A stretch of 45,799 nt of DNA from Methylophilus aquaticus (GTDB lineage Bacteria; Pseudomonadota; Gammaproteobacteria; Burkholderiales; Methylophilaceae): the NCBI RefSeq assembly GCF_030769565.1, contig NZ_JAVCAP010000033.1, forward strand, positions 1 through 45,799. The letters run 5' to 3'. The position numbers and the translations under genes are program-made. The notes beneath the pieces are model-generated. The model ran no database searches. It worked only from the letters and a program-made list of their open reading frames with translations, and was not told the DNA's origin. Below, in pieces: positions 35,217 through 45,053 of the stretch. Position 1 is the first letter of the stretch. Every line of letters begins with the position of its first letter.

Positions 35217-35860
35217 TGTTGCGCCCCCCCTTCCGGCCTGGCAGTGGTCGCCAGGCATTGATTGCGGTGGGACTGGCTCTCGCCTGCACGACAGGAGTCA
35301 CTGCCTGCTCCAGTGTCCCCACTGCACCGGCAGTGATATCCGCCACGCCAGCCAGCCAGCAACGCGATCAACGGCTGCTGGCAGTCACACAATTCGCACT
35401 GGAAGCCAAGCTGGCCGTGCAGTTTAACGGCAAAGGCTACACCGCCAGATTACAATGGCAACACACACCTGCAACCGACCAATTGCGTATTTTTAGTCCA
35501 CTGGGCCAGCAGATTGCACTGATTGATCGCTCAGCAGAAAGTGTGACCCTCACAGACCAGTCGGGTAAGCAACACCATGCCGGTGACGTTGCCAGTCTCA
35601 CGGAAAAACTGCTGGGCTGGCGCCTGCCGCTCACCGGCTTGAGCCAGTGGGTGCTTGGCACTCCACATCCCCACACAGAGTACGAGGCCAGCTACCTCTC
35701 CACGGGAGAGCCACACACCTTGCGGCAGGATGGATGGCAGATTGCATACGATGACTACAAACCAACGATACTGCCGGAAATCACCGAGAGTCTGCCCGGC
35801 CTTGTGCGCCTGCAGCAGGACGACATTCGACTGAAGCTCCTCATTCAACACTGGGAGTAA
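35216..35860 (+). CDS. lolB: Outer-membrane lipoprotein insertion protein LolB
   Basis: LolB receives lipoproteins from LolA and inserts them in the outer membrane. The 214-aa protein has a signal ending in the lipobox VTAC (Cys31), then the family core with FALEAKLAVQFNGKGYTARLQW, FSPLGQQIALID, LLGWRLPLTGLSQWVLG and YDDYKPTILPE. It overlaps the TPR gene by one base and is followed closely by the carbonic-anhydrase-like gene and ispE, a usual neighbour. Confidence 0.95.
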   Translation: MLRPPFRPGSGRQALIAVGLALACTTGVTACSSVPTAPAVISATPASQQRDQRLLAVTQFALEAKLAVQFNGKGYTARLQWQHTPATDQLRIFSPLGQQIALIDRSAESVTLTDQSGKQHHAGDVASLTEKLLGWRLPLTGLSQWVLGTPHPHTEYEASYLSTGEPHTLRQDGWQIAYDDYKPTILPEITESLPGLVRLQQDDIRLKLLIQHWE

Positions 35861-35918
35861 GCCTCTTTCCATCAGTTTGCGCGCTAAAGATTGCGTACAA
35901 ACCGTCGATAACGGCTAT

Positions 35919-37361
35919 ATGAGCCGTCTTTTATTTTCACCCACCTCCCGCTTGTGCCAGATGCTGACTTTGTGCCTGCTACTGGCACTTGCCTTGCCGC
36001 CGCATGCTGCATGGGCCACTCAATGGCTATCCATTAAAAAAACTGATAATAGCCAGCTGATGATTGACAAGCATTCATTACTTGAAGAAAAACCCTATAT
36101 CAAGGCTTGGATTAAAGTGGAGTACGGCACCCCGCAAAAAAACGTTGAGTCTGTAGACCGCGTCTACAACCATGCCAAAGCCTTGTGGTACTTCGATTGC
36201 GACAAGCGCAAAGCGGCCACTATACAAGTGTTTCAGTATGAAAATCAGGAGCTGGTATACTCCGCAGGCACCACAGCCAAACAAGCGGACTTCATTGAGC
36301 CGTTACCCGAGTCAGAAGTTGAGGTAGCTCAGCAGTACGTATGTAAATGGCAAACCAAGCAAAAACAACTCGCGGAGACGCAAGCCAAGCGCGCTGCGGC
36401 TGCGGCTAACCCGGTCATGCCAGCAGTTGCAAAAAGTAAAGAAAGTCCGGCAGACAACACGGCTGGCACAGCTTCGGACAGCCCGCCAGCAGCCACGGCA
36501 CCCGCCACAAAAACCGACAACAAAGAACAGACAAAACCAGCGGCACCGGCAAAAAACACCCCTGTCAAAGATGCACAAAAAAAGCTGAACGATGACAAGC
36601 CTGCCGCAGCCAAAGACAAATCGGGCAAGCCAACCAGTGAGGAAAAGCACGCAGCAGACGCAGGCAAAACAAAAACAGATAAAGCTGAAAATAAACCTTG
36701 GGCATATACTGGCAGCGAAGGTCCTGATAAATGGGCGAGCTTGAATCCTGCTTTTGCAAGCTGCGGCAATGGTAGCCAGCAATCGCCTATCAATATTGAC
36801 AATACGATCCCTGCGGCACTAAAACCAATTAAACGCCTGCAGAAATTCCCGCTCAAAAGCATCAATCGCAAAGAACACGGGTTGGTAGTGGATGCTGGGG
36901 CAGGCAATATGATGGTGCTGGACCAAAAACCATACCAACTCAAATATATCAGCCTGCACGCGCCAGCCGAACACCAGATCAAGCAAAAATCCTATGCCGC
37001 AGAAATACAAATGGTACATGAGGACAAGGCCGGCCATCGCGTGATTATTGCCGTCATCCTTGAGGAAGGCAGCGCCCATGCAGCATTTGAAAAACTGCTG
37101 AGCAGCTTGCCCAAAGACACCGAGGACAGTAAGCCGCTGACCATGCGCATCACCCCGGCCGAACTCATGCCAAACAAGCCAGCCTACTATCGCTACAGCG
37201 GCTCACTCACAACCCCCCCATGTAGCGAGGGCGTGCAATGGATTATCATGAAAGAACCTGTTCACCTGTCCAAACAGCAAATTGAAACGCTGCAAAAGGC
37301 GCTAGGCGCAGCCAACCAGCGTCCTCTGCAAGACGGGCAGGGCCGAATGATCCTTGAGTAG
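35919..37361 (+). CDS. Adhesin-E-like domain fused to a degenerate alpha-carbonic anhydrase
   Basis: The 480-aa protein has a signal peptide (cleavage near AWA-TQW), an N-terminal domain of about 110 residues resembling surface-adhesin protein E, a charged Ala/Lys/Pro linker at about 147-261 and an alpha-carbonic-anhydrase fold at 262-480. The fold is clear (CGNGSQQSPINID, LHAPAEHQI, GSLTTPPCSEGVQWIIM), but of the three zinc histidines only the middle one (H347) remains. The position of human CA II His94 is Ser345 and that of His119 is Gln364. It therefore probably lacks hydratase activity and may be a binding protein. An upstream TTG start at 35877 is possible. Confidence 0.85.
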   Translation: MSRLLFSPTSRLCQMLTLCLLLALALPPHAAWATQWLSIKKTDNSQLMIDKHSLLEEKPYIKAWIKVEYGTPQKNVESVDRVYNHAKALWYFDCDKRKAATIQVFQYENQELVYSAGTTAKQADFIEPLPESEVEVAQQYVCKWQTKQKQLAETQAKRAAAAANPVMPAVAKSKESPADNTAGTASDSPPAATAPATKTDNKEQTKPAAPAKNTPVKDAQKKLNDDKPAAAKDKSGKPTSEEKHAADAGKTKTDKAENKPWAYTGSEGPDKWASLNPAFASCGNGSQQSPINIDNTIPAALKPIKRLQKFPLKSINRKEHGLVVDAGAGNMMVLDQKPYQLKYISLHAPAEHQIKQKSYAAEIQMVHEDKAGHRVIIAVILEEGSAHAAFEKLLSSLPKDTEDSKPLTMRITPAELMPNKPAYYRYSGSLTTPPCSEGVQWIIMKEPVHLSKQQIETLQKALGAANQRPLQDGQGRMILE

Positions 37362-37394
37362 CCTGCCAGCGCAGGCATGCATTACAATGTGAGC

Positions 37395-38270
37395 ATGCAT
37401 CCAACAACGTTTTTTGCACCTTGCAAACTCAACCTGTTTTTACACATCACCGGCCAACTGCCCAATGGCTACCATCGCCTGCAAAGCTTATTTCTGCTGT
37501 TAGACCATGGCGACACATTGACCATCACACAACGTGATGATGGTCAAATCGTGCATGGCAATCCACTGCCAGGTGTGCCTGCCGAGCAGGATCTGGCAAT
37601 CCGTGCAGCCCATGCTTTGCGCGCTGTCAGCGGCCGTCGGCTGGGCGCAGAAATCACCTGCGAAAAGCGCACGCCAATGGGTGGCGGCCTCGGCGGAGGC
37701 AGTTCCGATGCTGCCACCGTGCTGATTGTACTCAATCAGCTATGGGGACTACATTACCCCAGGCAGCAACTGATGCAGATAGGCCTGACACTGGGCGCAG
37801 ATGTGCCGGTATTTATTTTTGGACAAACCGCCTGGGCCGAGGGCGTGGGTGAGCAATTAACGCCAGTGACACTCGATGCAAATATGTTCGAAAAGTACTT
37901 CGTGGTACTGACACCACATGTTCAGGTGCCAACAGCTCAAATTTTTGCGCACCAAGCATTGACAAGAGATTCAAAACCATTGAGAATAGCGGACTTTTCA
38001 AACGGCGCTCAATCAAGCGCGTTCTGGCAACAAACCAGAAACGATATGGAAGCAGTCGTTTGCTCACTGTATCCTGCGGTCGCAGACACACTGGACTGGC
38101 TGAAGCAATTTGGAGATGCGCGCATGAGCGGCTCTGGTGCTTCTGTGTTTGTCAGCGTGGACAGTGTGAAAAAAGCCGATGAATTGCTTAAAAACAGGCC
38201 AGAAAACACTTCTGGTTTTAGGGCAAAAGGGTTAGAATACCATCCGCTTTTCGCGATGACTTCTGATTAA
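37395..38270 (+). CDS. ispE: 4-diphosphocytidyl-2-C-methyl-D-erythritol kinase IspE
   Basis: IspE phosphorylates CDP-methylerythritol in the non-mevalonate isoprenoid pathway. The 291-aa GHMP kinase has the N-terminal APCKLNLFLHITGQLPNGYH, the ATP loop TPMGGGLGGGSSDAA, and a C-terminal MSGSGASVFV. The ATG at 37395 matches usual IspE starts; an in-frame ATG at 37377 directly follows a 6-bp hairpin (GCCTGC-CAGC-GCAGGC, 37361-37376). It is followed at once by tRNA-Gln and prs. Confidence 0.96.
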   Translation: MHPTTFFAPCKLNLFLHITGQLPNGYHRLQSLFLLLDHGDTLTITQRDDGQIVHGNPLPGVPAEQDLAIRAAHALRAVSGRRLGAEITCEKRTPMGGGLGGGSSDAATVLIVLNQLWGLHYPRQQLMQIGLTLGADVPVFIFGQTAWAEGVGEQLTPVTLDANMFEKYFVVLTPHVQVPTAQIFAHQALTRDSKPLRIADFSNGAQSSAFWQQTRNDMEAVVCSLYPAVADTLDWLKQFGDARMSGSGASVFVSVDSVKKADELLKNRPENTSGFRAKGLEYHPLFAMTSD

Positions 38271-38308
38271 CAAGAAGTCTGGTAGCAAGCGGATAAAGAC
38301 AAGTTTTT

Positions 38309-38385
38309 TGGGGAGTCGCCAAGCTGGTTAAGGCACCGGATTTTGATTCCGGCATGCGAAGGTTCGAATCCTTCCTCCTCAGCCA
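38309..38385 (+). tRNA. tRNA-Gln (anticodon TTG), CCA encoded
   Basis: A 77-nt cloverleaf reads TGGGGAGTCGCCAAGC at the 5' side; the anticodon arm is CCGGA-TTTTGAT-TCCGG with TTG at positions 34-36, the T arm GGTTCGAATCC, and the acceptor stem pairs TGGGGAG with CTCCTCA. The terminal CCA is encoded. It lies 38 bp after ispE and may share its transcript. Confidence 0.97.
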
Positions 38386-38390
38386 AATAT

Positions 38391-38428
38391 AAGCGTGTAG
38401 ATTTGACAATTTACACGCTTAATTTTTT
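38391..38428 (+). terminator. Rho-independent terminator after tRNA-Gln
   Basis: A 9-bp stem, AAGCGTGTA (38391-38399) with TACACGCTT (38412-38420), is followed by AATTTTTTT. It lies 5 bp after the tRNA and separates it from prs. Confidence 0.9.
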
Positions 38429-38526
38429 TGCAGATTCAAGCCGAAGCCGTCTGATCTAAATAGACGGCTTAACAAAAGCATAATCTGAGTTTTTCGACAT
38501 GGTCATCGCTGAAAAAGGGTACAACG

Positions 38527-39477
38527 TTGAGTAACGCCAACATGATGGTTTTTACCGGCAATGCCAATCCGGTATTGGCACAAGAAGTTGCCAAGCATTT
38601 GGGCATTGAATTAGGGCGTGCCGATGTAGGCCGCTTCTCTGATGGCGAAATCATGCTGGAGCTCCTGGAAAATGTGCGTGGCCGTGACGTGTTTGTGTTG
38701 CAATCCACCAGCTATCCGACCAATGACAGCCTGATGGAAGTCATGGTCATGGTTGATGCATTGCGCCGCTCCTCGGCAGGCCGCATTACGGCAGCGATCC
38801 CCTACTTGGGCTATTCACGTCAAGATCGACGTCCACGTTCTGCCCGCGTTGCAATTACAGCCAAAGTCGTGGCCAACATGCTGACCAGCGTAGGCGTTAA
38901 TCGTCTATTGACCATGGATTTGCACTCCGACCAGATTCAAGGATTTTTTGATATCCCGGTGGATAACATTTATGCCACCCCGATTTTGCTGGAAGACCTG
39001 GCTAAAAAACACCATGAAAATCTGGTAGTAGTTTCACCAGACGTGGGGGGGGTGGTACGTGCGCGTGCCGCAGCAAAACAACTGAATGCCGATCTCGCCA
39101 TTATCGACAAGCGTCGCCCCAAAGCCAATGTGGCCAAGGTGATGAACATCATTGGTGAAGTTGAAGGCCGCACCTGCGTCATTATGGATGACATGGTGGA
39201 TACTGCGAATACACTGTGTGAGGCCGCTGCCGCACTGAAAAAGCAAGGTGCGCACAAAGTCGTTGCCTATGCCACACATCCGGTATTATCCGGTGGCGCG
39301 GGTGAGCGCATTACCAATTCTGAACTCGATGAACTGGTTGTCACGAATACAATTGCCCTGAACGCCGGTGCGCTGGCATGCAGCAAAATCCGCCAGTTGA
39401 GTGCAGCGCCTCTGCTGGCTGAAACCATTAAACGCATCAGCCAGGAGGAATCAGTTTCCTCGCTGTTTATGGACTAA
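38527..39477 (+). CDS. prs: Ribose-phosphate pyrophosphokinase (PRPP synthetase)
   Basis: Prs makes PRPP from ribose 5-phosphate and ATP for nucleotide, His and Trp synthesis. The 316-aa protein has [18 protein letters not shown], the catalytic-loop region [11 protein letters not shown], and the PRPP-binding [14 protein letters not shown]. The start is TTG at 38527, preceded by AAAGGG; homologues share the MSNxNMMVF opening, which favours TTG over ATG 38542. Confidence 0.97.
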   Translation: MSNANMMVFTGNANPVLAQEVAKHLGIELGRADVGRFSDGEIMLELLENVRGRDVFVLQSTSYPTNDSLMEVMVMVDALRRSSAGRITAAIPYLGYSRQDRRPRSARVAITAKVVANMLTSVGVNRLLTMDLHSDQIQGFFDIPVDNIYATPILLEDLAKKHHENLVVVSPDVGGVVRARAAAKQLNADLAIIDKRRPKANVAKVMNIIGEVEGRTCVIMDDMVDTANTLCEAAAALKKQGAHKVVAYATHPVLSGGAGERITNSELDELVVTNTIALNAGALACSKIRQLSAAPLLAETIKRISQEESVSSLFMD

Positions 39478-39485
39478 TTTTTACC

Positions 39486-39544
39486 CCGCCTGCTGGTCGC
39501 GGCAGGCGGATTTCAAGTGCAGTACCGCCAATGATGGCGTTTTT
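39486..39544 (+). promoter_or_regulatory. Two-hairpin leader of rplY (possible attenuator)
   Basis: Hairpin 1 is CCGCCTGC (39486-39493) with GCAGGCGG (39502-39509). Hairpin 2 is CGCCA-ATGA-TGGCG (39526-39539) followed by TTTTT and then the rplY ribosome-binding site AGGAG. The second resembles a weak terminator placed directly before the ribosome-binding site, suggesting partial termination between prs and rplY or L25 autoregulation. Confidence 0.5.
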
Positions 39545-39555
39545 AGGAGTCTCAA

Positions 39556-40164
39556 ATGAGCATCGAAATTAAAGCAGTCAAACGTGACGTTAGAGGTACG
39601 GGTGCGAGCCGCCGCCTGCGTCGCGCTGGCAATGTGCCGGGTGTAGTCTACGGTGGCGAGCAAGCCGCTGTGTCTATCGAGTTGAACCACAAGGACTTGT
39701 TCATGCAATTCCGTCATGAAGCCTTCCACGCTTCTATCCTGAGCCTGGTGCTGGATGGTAAAGCTGAAAGCGTATTGTTGCGTGACTATCAACTGCACCC
39801 AGTGCGTAACACCATTCAGCACATCGACTTTCAACGTGTGTCTGCCACTGAAAAAATCCACGTAAAAGTGCCATTCCACTTCATTAATGAAGATGTGGCA
39901 CCAGGCGTGAAAACTGGCGGCGGCAACATTTCACACATCCAGACCGAAGCTGACGTCAGCTGCCTGGCAAAAGACCTGCCAGAGTTTATCGAAGTCGATC
40001 TGGGCACACTGGAAGCTGGTCATGCGATTCACTTGTCCGAAATCAAATTGCCTAAAGGCATTGAGTTCGTGCAACTGGTGCATGGCGATGACGCTGCAGT
40101 GGTTTCAATTGCCAAACCACGTGGTGGCAGCGAAGAAGTGGCTGAAGAAACACCAGCCGCTTAA
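39556..40164 (+). CDS. rplY: Ribosomal protein bL25 (TL5/CTC form)
   Basis: bL25 binds 5S rRNA. The 202-aa long form has the L25 domain (KRDVRGTGASRRLRRAGNVPGVVYGG, abbreviated here) followed by the C-terminal beta domain of the general stress protein CTC family and a short acidic tail (SEEVAEETPAA). AGGAG lies 6 bp before ATG. The prs-rplY-pth order is standard. Confidence 0.97.
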   Translation: MSIEIKAVKRDVRGTGASRRLRRAGNVPGVVYGGEQAAVSIELNHKDLFMQFRHEAFHASILSLVLDGKAESVLLRDYQLHPVRNTIQHIDFQRVSATEKIHVKVPFHFINEDVAPGVKTGGGNISHIQTEADVSCLAKDLPEFIEVDLGTLEAGHAIHLSEIKLPKGIEFVQLVHGDDAAVVSIAKPRGGSEEVAEETPAA

Positions 40165-40191
40165 GCAAAGCCAGCGGTTGTCCGCTACAAT

Positions 40192-40222
40192 AAACGCGCA
40201 CAACTTTGTGCGCGTTTTTTTT
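40192..40222 (+). terminator. Rho-independent terminator after rplY
   Basis: AAACGCGCACA (40192-40202) pairs with TGTGCGCGTTT (40207-40217) and is followed by a long T run (TTTTTTTT). The stem is strong and lies 27 bp after the rplY stop. It is 44 bp before pth, so pth needs read-through or its own promoter. Confidence 0.93.
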
Positions 40223-40265
40223 GGTGCACGTTTTGTGCGTCCATTACCTTATCCAGATAATGATC

Positions 40266-40838
40266 ATGAGTGGAATAAAATTAATTGTTGGCTTGGGAAA
40301 TCCGGGCGAGAAATACACGCAGACCCGCCACAATGCAGGCTTCTGGTTTGTGGACATGCTTGCCTCGCAGTCAGGCAGCCGTTTATCAGCTGAAGTGAAA
40401 CTGTTTGGCATCGCAGGTAAATGGCAACCCCATACTGACAAATGGCTACTCAAACCCAGCACATTTATGAATGCCAGCGGCAAAGCCGTTGCTGCCATGG
40501 CAAACTATTACAAAATACTACCGGCAGAAATTCTGGTCGTCCATGACGAGTTGGACTTGCTGCCAGGACAAGCCAAACTCAAGTTTGGCGGCGGCCATGG
40601 TGGCCACAATGGCTTGCGCGATATCCATGCCGCCCTTGGCACGCCGGATTACTGGCGCCTGCGTATCGGCATCGGCCATCCTGGCAATAAAGCTGAAGTT
40701 GTAAACTTTGTGCTCAAACCAGCGGGCAAAGAGGAGCAGCGCGCAATAGATGACAGCCTGATCAAAGCCAGCACAATCAGCGATTTACTGGCACAAGGAC
40801 AATTTGAAAAAGCCATGCTGCAACTGCACAGTAAATAA
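40266..40838 (+). CDS. pth: Peptidyl-tRNA hydrolase
   Basis: Pth recycles peptidyl-tRNAs released prematurely from ribosomes. The 190-aa protein begins [14 protein letters not shown], with catalytic H22 in TRHNAG, then the substrate-binding [12 protein letters not shown] and [11 protein letters not shown], and [13 protein letters not shown]. The ATG at 40266 is the usual start; longer frames run into the terminator. Confidence 0.97.
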   Translation: MSGIKLIVGLGNPGEKYTQTRHNAGFWFVDMLASQSGSRLSAEVKLFGIAGKWQPHTDKWLLKPSTFMNASGKAVAAMANYYKILPAEILVVHDELDLLPGQAKLKFGGGHGGHNGLRDIHAALGTPDYWRLRIGIGHPGNKAEVVNFVLKPAGKEEQRAIDDSLIKASTISDLLAQGQFEKAMLQLHSK

Positions 40839-40893
40839 ATCATCACCCGTTTTAGTCACCATTCTCGACCCACAAACAAATCACTCACTCAAG

Positions 40894-43659
40894 TCATGAG
40901 ACCTGCATGGATTTGTTCCAGGCCTGATGCCAGGCTTCAAATGCGGCTGGTCGCAACGGGGGCGAGAAATAATATCCTTGCCCATAGTCACAGCCCATTT
41001 CGCGCAACATGTCCAGTTGCCGCTGATTTTCAATGCCTTCGGCGACTACCTGCATACCTAGACTGTGCGCCATCACAATAATGGCCTGACACAAGGCGCC
41101 ATCTTCATGCGAGCTGCCCAGCTCACGCACAAAAGAGCGGTCAATTTTGACATAATCTATGGGGAATTTTTTCAAATAAGACAAGGCTGAATAGCCGGTT
41201 CCAAAATCATCCAGCGCAACCTGCACACCTGCACGGCGATATTGTGCCAAACGCTCGCTGACATGCGGGTTGGCATCCAGTAACAAACGCTCGGTAATTT
41301 CAACCGTCACCATGTCACCAGGCAAATGATTCTGCGCCATTTTAAAAAACCAGTCTTGCTGCCTTTTCTGCTCACTGACAAACTGCACAGGAGATTTATT
41401 AATGGCCACCTGAAACGCCGGATGCAAGCTCTCACGCCAGTGCCTGCATTGTTCAATCGCAGTTTTAAATACCCACTGCCCAATTTGCAGAATCAGCAGA
41501 TTATCCTCGGCAATGCCAATAAACTCCATCGGAGGAATCACGCCTTTTTCCGGGTGGCGCCAGCGGATCAACGCCTCGGCCTTGAACACTGTATTGTTCT
41601 GCAAATTGACCACAGGCTGATACTCAAGGAAGAATTGCTTTTTAGAAATCGCCAATCGCAAATCATTTGAAAGCAGCATTCTGCGTTCTGCATGCTCCTG
41701 CATACGTGGCGTGAAATAGGTAAAGCAGCTCCCCCCTTTTTGTTTGGAAGCATAGATGGCCTGATCAACCCGCTTCATCAGGTCTTCTTTGTTATCGGCA
41801 TCATCGGGGAAAATGGCAATCCCCAGACTGGCCGACACATAGACATGACTTTGATCGAGGCGGAAAGGCTGTACCAAGGCATCAAGTACCTTTTGTGCCA
41901 CATCTTCCACATAGTTAACATCCGCAGCGCTCAGCATCAGCACAAACTCATCCCCACCGAGACGCGACACAAGATCATCATCCCTCACACACTCCACCAG
42001 ACGCTTACCGGCATGTTGCAGCAATTTGTCGCCCTGGGCATGCCCCAGCATATCGTTGACCTCTTTAAAACGATCCAAATCAAGAAAGATAATCGCCAAC
42101 TTTTGGCCGCTACGTTTGACTTTGCGGAGCTCCTGATCAAGTCTGGCAAAAAACATGCGCCGATTGAGCAAGCCGGTGAGTGTATCCACGTTGGCATATT
42201 GCCACACAGCCTCTTCAGACTGTTTGATCTTGGTAATGTCGGCCAAGGTCCCCAAAATACGCAGCGGCAAGCCACGCTCATCACGCAGCAGTACCATACC
42301 GCGGTCAAACACCCACTTCCAGCTTCCATCCTTGCACTGCAAGCGATACTCCAGCGCGAACTTTTCGCGCTTGCCTTTGAGCACCTGCTCCAATATCGAT
42401 ATCGCGCTGGCATAGTCTTCGGCATGAATGCGCTGATGCCAACTGGCGGGCAGACAATCAAACTCATGCGACGCAAACCCCAGCATCCCCTTCCAGCGAT
42501 CAGAGTAAATCACTTGATTCTCGGGCACATTCCAATCCCAAATACCATCTCCCGTCCCTTCAAGCGCAAACTTCCAGCGCTGTTCGCTGGTCATTAACTC
42601 CTGACTATTTTTTTCAAGTTCACGCTGAGTACGATGCCGCATCACCGCAAAATAGACCACGCCCGCCGCCAGAATACTCAAAAACAAACCAAACATCCCT
42701 ATCCGGTTGGCATCGCTGTAATCAATCGTGGCATCAAATGCCGGTGTAGATCGCACACGCATCTGCCAAGGCTGTCCATTCACACTGAATGTACGCGTCA
42801 TTGCAAACATGGCACGCGTTTCATGCACATTGTCCTGCGTTGCGACTGAATGATAGAGCGGAATATGTGGCTGACCACGTGTAATATCAAACACATCAAT
42901 ATGCAGTTGCCGCTGCTCTACCGCGTGCAATGCGCCACTTAGAAAAACCTGCACATCAAAACGTAAAAACACCCATCCATTTAAATGATGCTGCCTTGTG
43001 AACTGATCAGCCTTGAGCAACTCCCCCCAATACACGGGGGCCTGCAACATAAACTGTGGGCGCTGCAGCCCATCACCCTCAATAGCCAACTGCGTAGACA
43101 TCACCAGCCGGCCGGGCTCGCTCGACGCGCGCAAATCTGCACGTAACTGCGGGTTGGCAAAGGTATTCTGCAACAACCGCTCCTGATTGGCATCTGTTCT
43201 TGGCTCAACATAGAGCACGGGTGCCAATTCGTCATCCCCTGCGACAGGTTGCACCTTTTTTAACAATTGCGGGATAGGAATATCGAGATCACGATAGGTT
43301 TGCGGCTGCCGCAAGTGAATGTATTTGATAAAACCGATAGCGCGCAAACCATGATCTTGCGGGCTCTCGGTGTAATCATCCACAAACAGCTTAAACTCTT
43401 CTGCCGAAACATGATTAGAAGAAACGTACAACTGCTCCACACTCTTGAGTGTTTGCCGATAGGTATCCATCTGGCGCTGAATGCTGTCATCAGCAGACTG
43501 TACCGCCTGCCGAAACTTGTAAGATTGCAAGGCTTCAGCATGCTGCCGCTCATTCATCCATAACATGAATGTGGTTTGCAACGCACTGAGCAACAACAGC
43601 CCAACAATCCACCTCGACAGCATCAACTGACGCAATGAGGCTATATTTAAACGAAACAT
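40894..43659 (-). CDS. CHASE-PAS-GGDEF-EAL cyclic di-GMP enzyme
   Basis: This 921-aa membrane protein has an N-terminal helix (about 15-35), a periplasmic CHASE sensor (about 75-290), a second helix (about 325-345), a PAS/PAC domain (about 360-485), and GGDEF and EAL domains. The GGDEF motif is intact (RLGGDEF) with an I-site RDDD. The EAL domain keeps EAL (KAEALIRW), EITER, DDFGTGYSALSYL, KIDRSFV, AEGIEN and the late Gln of DYGQGYYFSPP, so both synthesis and breakdown of cyclic di-GMP are possible. It stands alone, convergent with pth. Confidence 0.95.
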   Translation of the reverse strand: MFRLNIASLRQLMLSRWIVGLLLLSALQTTFMLWMNERQHAEALQSYKFRQAVQSADDSIQRQMDTYRQTLKSVEQLYVSSNHVSAEEFKLFVDDYTESPQDHGLRAIGFIKYIHLRQPQTYRDLDIPIPQLLKKVQPVAGDDELAPVLYVEPRTDANQERLLQNTFANPQLRADLRASSEPGRLVMSTQLAIEGDGLQRPQFMLQAPVYWGELLKADQFTRQHHLNGWVFLRFDVQVFLSGALHAVEQRQLHIDVFDITRGQPHIPLYHSVATQDNVHETRAMFAMTRTFSVNGQPWQMRVRSTPAFDATIDYSDANRIGMFGLFLSILAAGVVYFAVMRHRTQRELEKNSQELMTSEQRWKFALEGTGDGIWDWNVPENQVIYSDRWKGMLGFASHEFDCLPASWHQRIHAEDYASAISILEQVLKGKREKFALEYRLQCKDGSWKWVFDRGMVLLRDERGLPLRILGTLADITKIKQSEEAVWQYANVDTLTGLLNRRMFFARLDQELRKVKRSGQKLAIIFLDLDRFKEVNDMLGHAQGDKLLQHAGKRLVECVRDDDLVSRLGGDEFVLMLSAADVNYVEDVAQKVLDALVQPFRLDQSHVYVSASLGIAIFPDDADNKEDLMKRVDQAIYASKQKGGSCFTYFTPRMQEHAERRMLLSNDLRLAISKKQFFLEYQPVVNLQNNTVFKAEALIRWRHPEKGVIPPMEFIGIAEDNLLILQIGQWVFKTAIEQCRHWRESLHPAFQVAINKSPVQFVSEQKRQQDWFFKMAQNHLPGDMVTVEITERLLLDANPHVSERLAQYRRAGVQVALDDFGTGYSALSYLKKFPIDYVKIDRSFVRELGSSHEDGALCQAIIVMAHSLGMQVVAEGIENQRQLDMLREMGCDYGQGYYFSPPLRPAAFEAWHQAWNKSMQVS

Positions 43660-43867
43660 TCCACATCCTTTTCGATAAGGTGCGATGATAATAATTATGC
43701 CCCCACACCCTTATCTTGTACATGACTAATATTTGTTGAAACGACCCGCAAACAGGCAGTCATCAAGATTCATTTGGTTCTATGTGTTTACTAACGGTAA
43801 AATACTGCTTTTATTCAATTGATGCTGCAAAAAAATGCAGCAGCACAGACTGTTAAGGTAATCCACT
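43660..43867. promoter_or_regulatory. Divergent promoter region upstream of ychF
   Basis: This 208-bp gap holds promoters for the cyclic di-GMP gene and ychF. A 7-bp hairpin with an A-rich loop (TGCTGCA at 43823-43829 with TGCAGCA at 43836-43842) lies in the ychF leader. No gene is seen. Confidence 0.4.
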
Positions 43868-44953
43868 ATGAAATGCGGTATTGTCGGCCTGCCCAATGTA
43901 GGCAAATCCACCCTGTTTAACGCCATTACCAAAGCGGGGATTGCTGCAGAAAACTACCCCTTCTGTACCATCGAACCCAATGTCGGCATCGTCGAAGTCC
44001 CTGACACCCGCATGCAACCACTGATCGATATCGTCAAGCCACAAAAAGTGCAGCCTGCGATTGTTGAATTTGTAGACATCGCAGGCCTGGTGGCAGGCGC
44101 CTCCAAAGGCGAAGGCCTGGGTAACAAGTTTTTGGCTAATATCCGCGAAACTGACGCCATTGCCCACGTGGTGCGTTGTTTTGAAGATGGCAACGTGATT
44201 CACGTCGCAGGCAAAGTAGACCCGTTGGCCGACATTGAAGTGATTAACACCGAGCTGGCACTGGCCGACATGGAAACCGTTGAAAAAACCATGCAGCGCG
44301 AAGGCAAAAAAGCCAAGAGTGGCGATAAAGATGCCATCGCCCTGATGAAGGTGCTGGATAAAGTACTGCCATGCCTCAACGAAGCCAAAGCCGTGCGCAC
44401 ACTCAATTTGGATAGCGACGAGCTCAACCTGCTCAAACCGCTATGCCTGATTACCGTCAAACCGGTGATGTACATTACCAACGTGACCGAAAATGGCTTT
44501 GAAAACAACCCGCACCTGGACAAAGTACTGGCCCTGGCCAAAACAGAAAAAGCACCCGTCGTCACCATTTGCGCCAAAATTGAAGGTGAAATCTCCGAGC
44601 TGGATGAAGAAGACAAACTCGCATTTTTACAAGAACTCGGCCAGGATGAACCCGGCCTCAACCGCGTGATTCGCGCTGCGTATGATTTACTGGGCCTGCA
44701 AACCTACTTCACCGCAGGCGTACAAGAAGTACGCGCCTGGACCGTGAAAAAAGGCGCCACTGCACCGCAAGCGGCCGGCGTCATCCACACCGACTTTGAA
44801 CGTGGCTTTATCCGTGCAGAAGTGATTGCTTACGATGAATATGTCAAAAACAAAGGCGAAAAAGGCGCACAAGAAGCGGGCAAAATGCGCCTCGAAGGCA
44901 AAGAATACATTGTGCAGGATGGCGATGTGATGCACTTCCGCTTTAACGTGTAA
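43868..44953 (+). CDS. ychF: Ribosome-associated ATPase/GTPase YchF
   Basis: YchF is a universally conserved Obg-family P-loop protein that prefers ATP and negatively regulates oxidative-stress response in E. coli. The 361-aa protein has GLPNVGKST at 7-15, the switch [18 protein letters not shown], the G4 variant NVTE typical of YchF, a coiled-coil insert and a C-terminal TGS domain ([20 protein letters not shown]). The usual betaproteobacterial place after pth is here separated by one gene on the other strand. Confidence 0.97.
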   Translation: MKCGIVGLPNVGKSTLFNAITKAGIAAENYPFCTIEPNVGIVEVPDTRMQPLIDIVKPQKVQPAIVEFVDIAGLVAGASKGEGLGNKFLANIRETDAIAHVVRCFEDGNVIHVAGKVDPLADIEVINTELALADMETVEKTMQREGKKAKSGDKDAIALMKVLDKVLPCLNEAKAVRTLNLDSDELNLLKPLCLITVKPVMYITNVTENGFENNPHLDKVLALAKTEKAPVVTICAKIEGEISELDEEDKLAFLQELGQDEPGLNRVIRAAYDLLGLQTYFTAGVQEVRAWTVKKGATAPQAAGVIHTDFERGFIRAEVIAYDEYVKNKGEKGAQEAGKMRLEGKEYIVQDGDVMHFRFNV

Positions 44954-45006
44954 GCCCTGCACCCCACAACCACTTAAATTATGCGCAGCAATTCATGCTT
45001 TTTACT

Positions 45007-45035
45007 TTGACAAAACAACACTAAATCAATAGAAT
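45007..45035 (+). promoter_or_regulatory. Sigma-70 promoter of tRNA-Met
   Basis: TTGACA at 45007-45012 and TAGAAT at 45030-45035 are separated by 17 bp, nearly ideal. The tRNA starts at 45054, 19 bp after the -10 box. Confidence 0.9.
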
Positions 45036-45053
45036 TGCGCCTTCAGTTTTAAT

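Noticed and set aside
36312-36982. Cys/Phe-rich minus-strand frames opposite the CA-like gene linker
   Set aside because: They come from the Ala/Lys-rich linker read backward; composition is extreme and no start signal is present.
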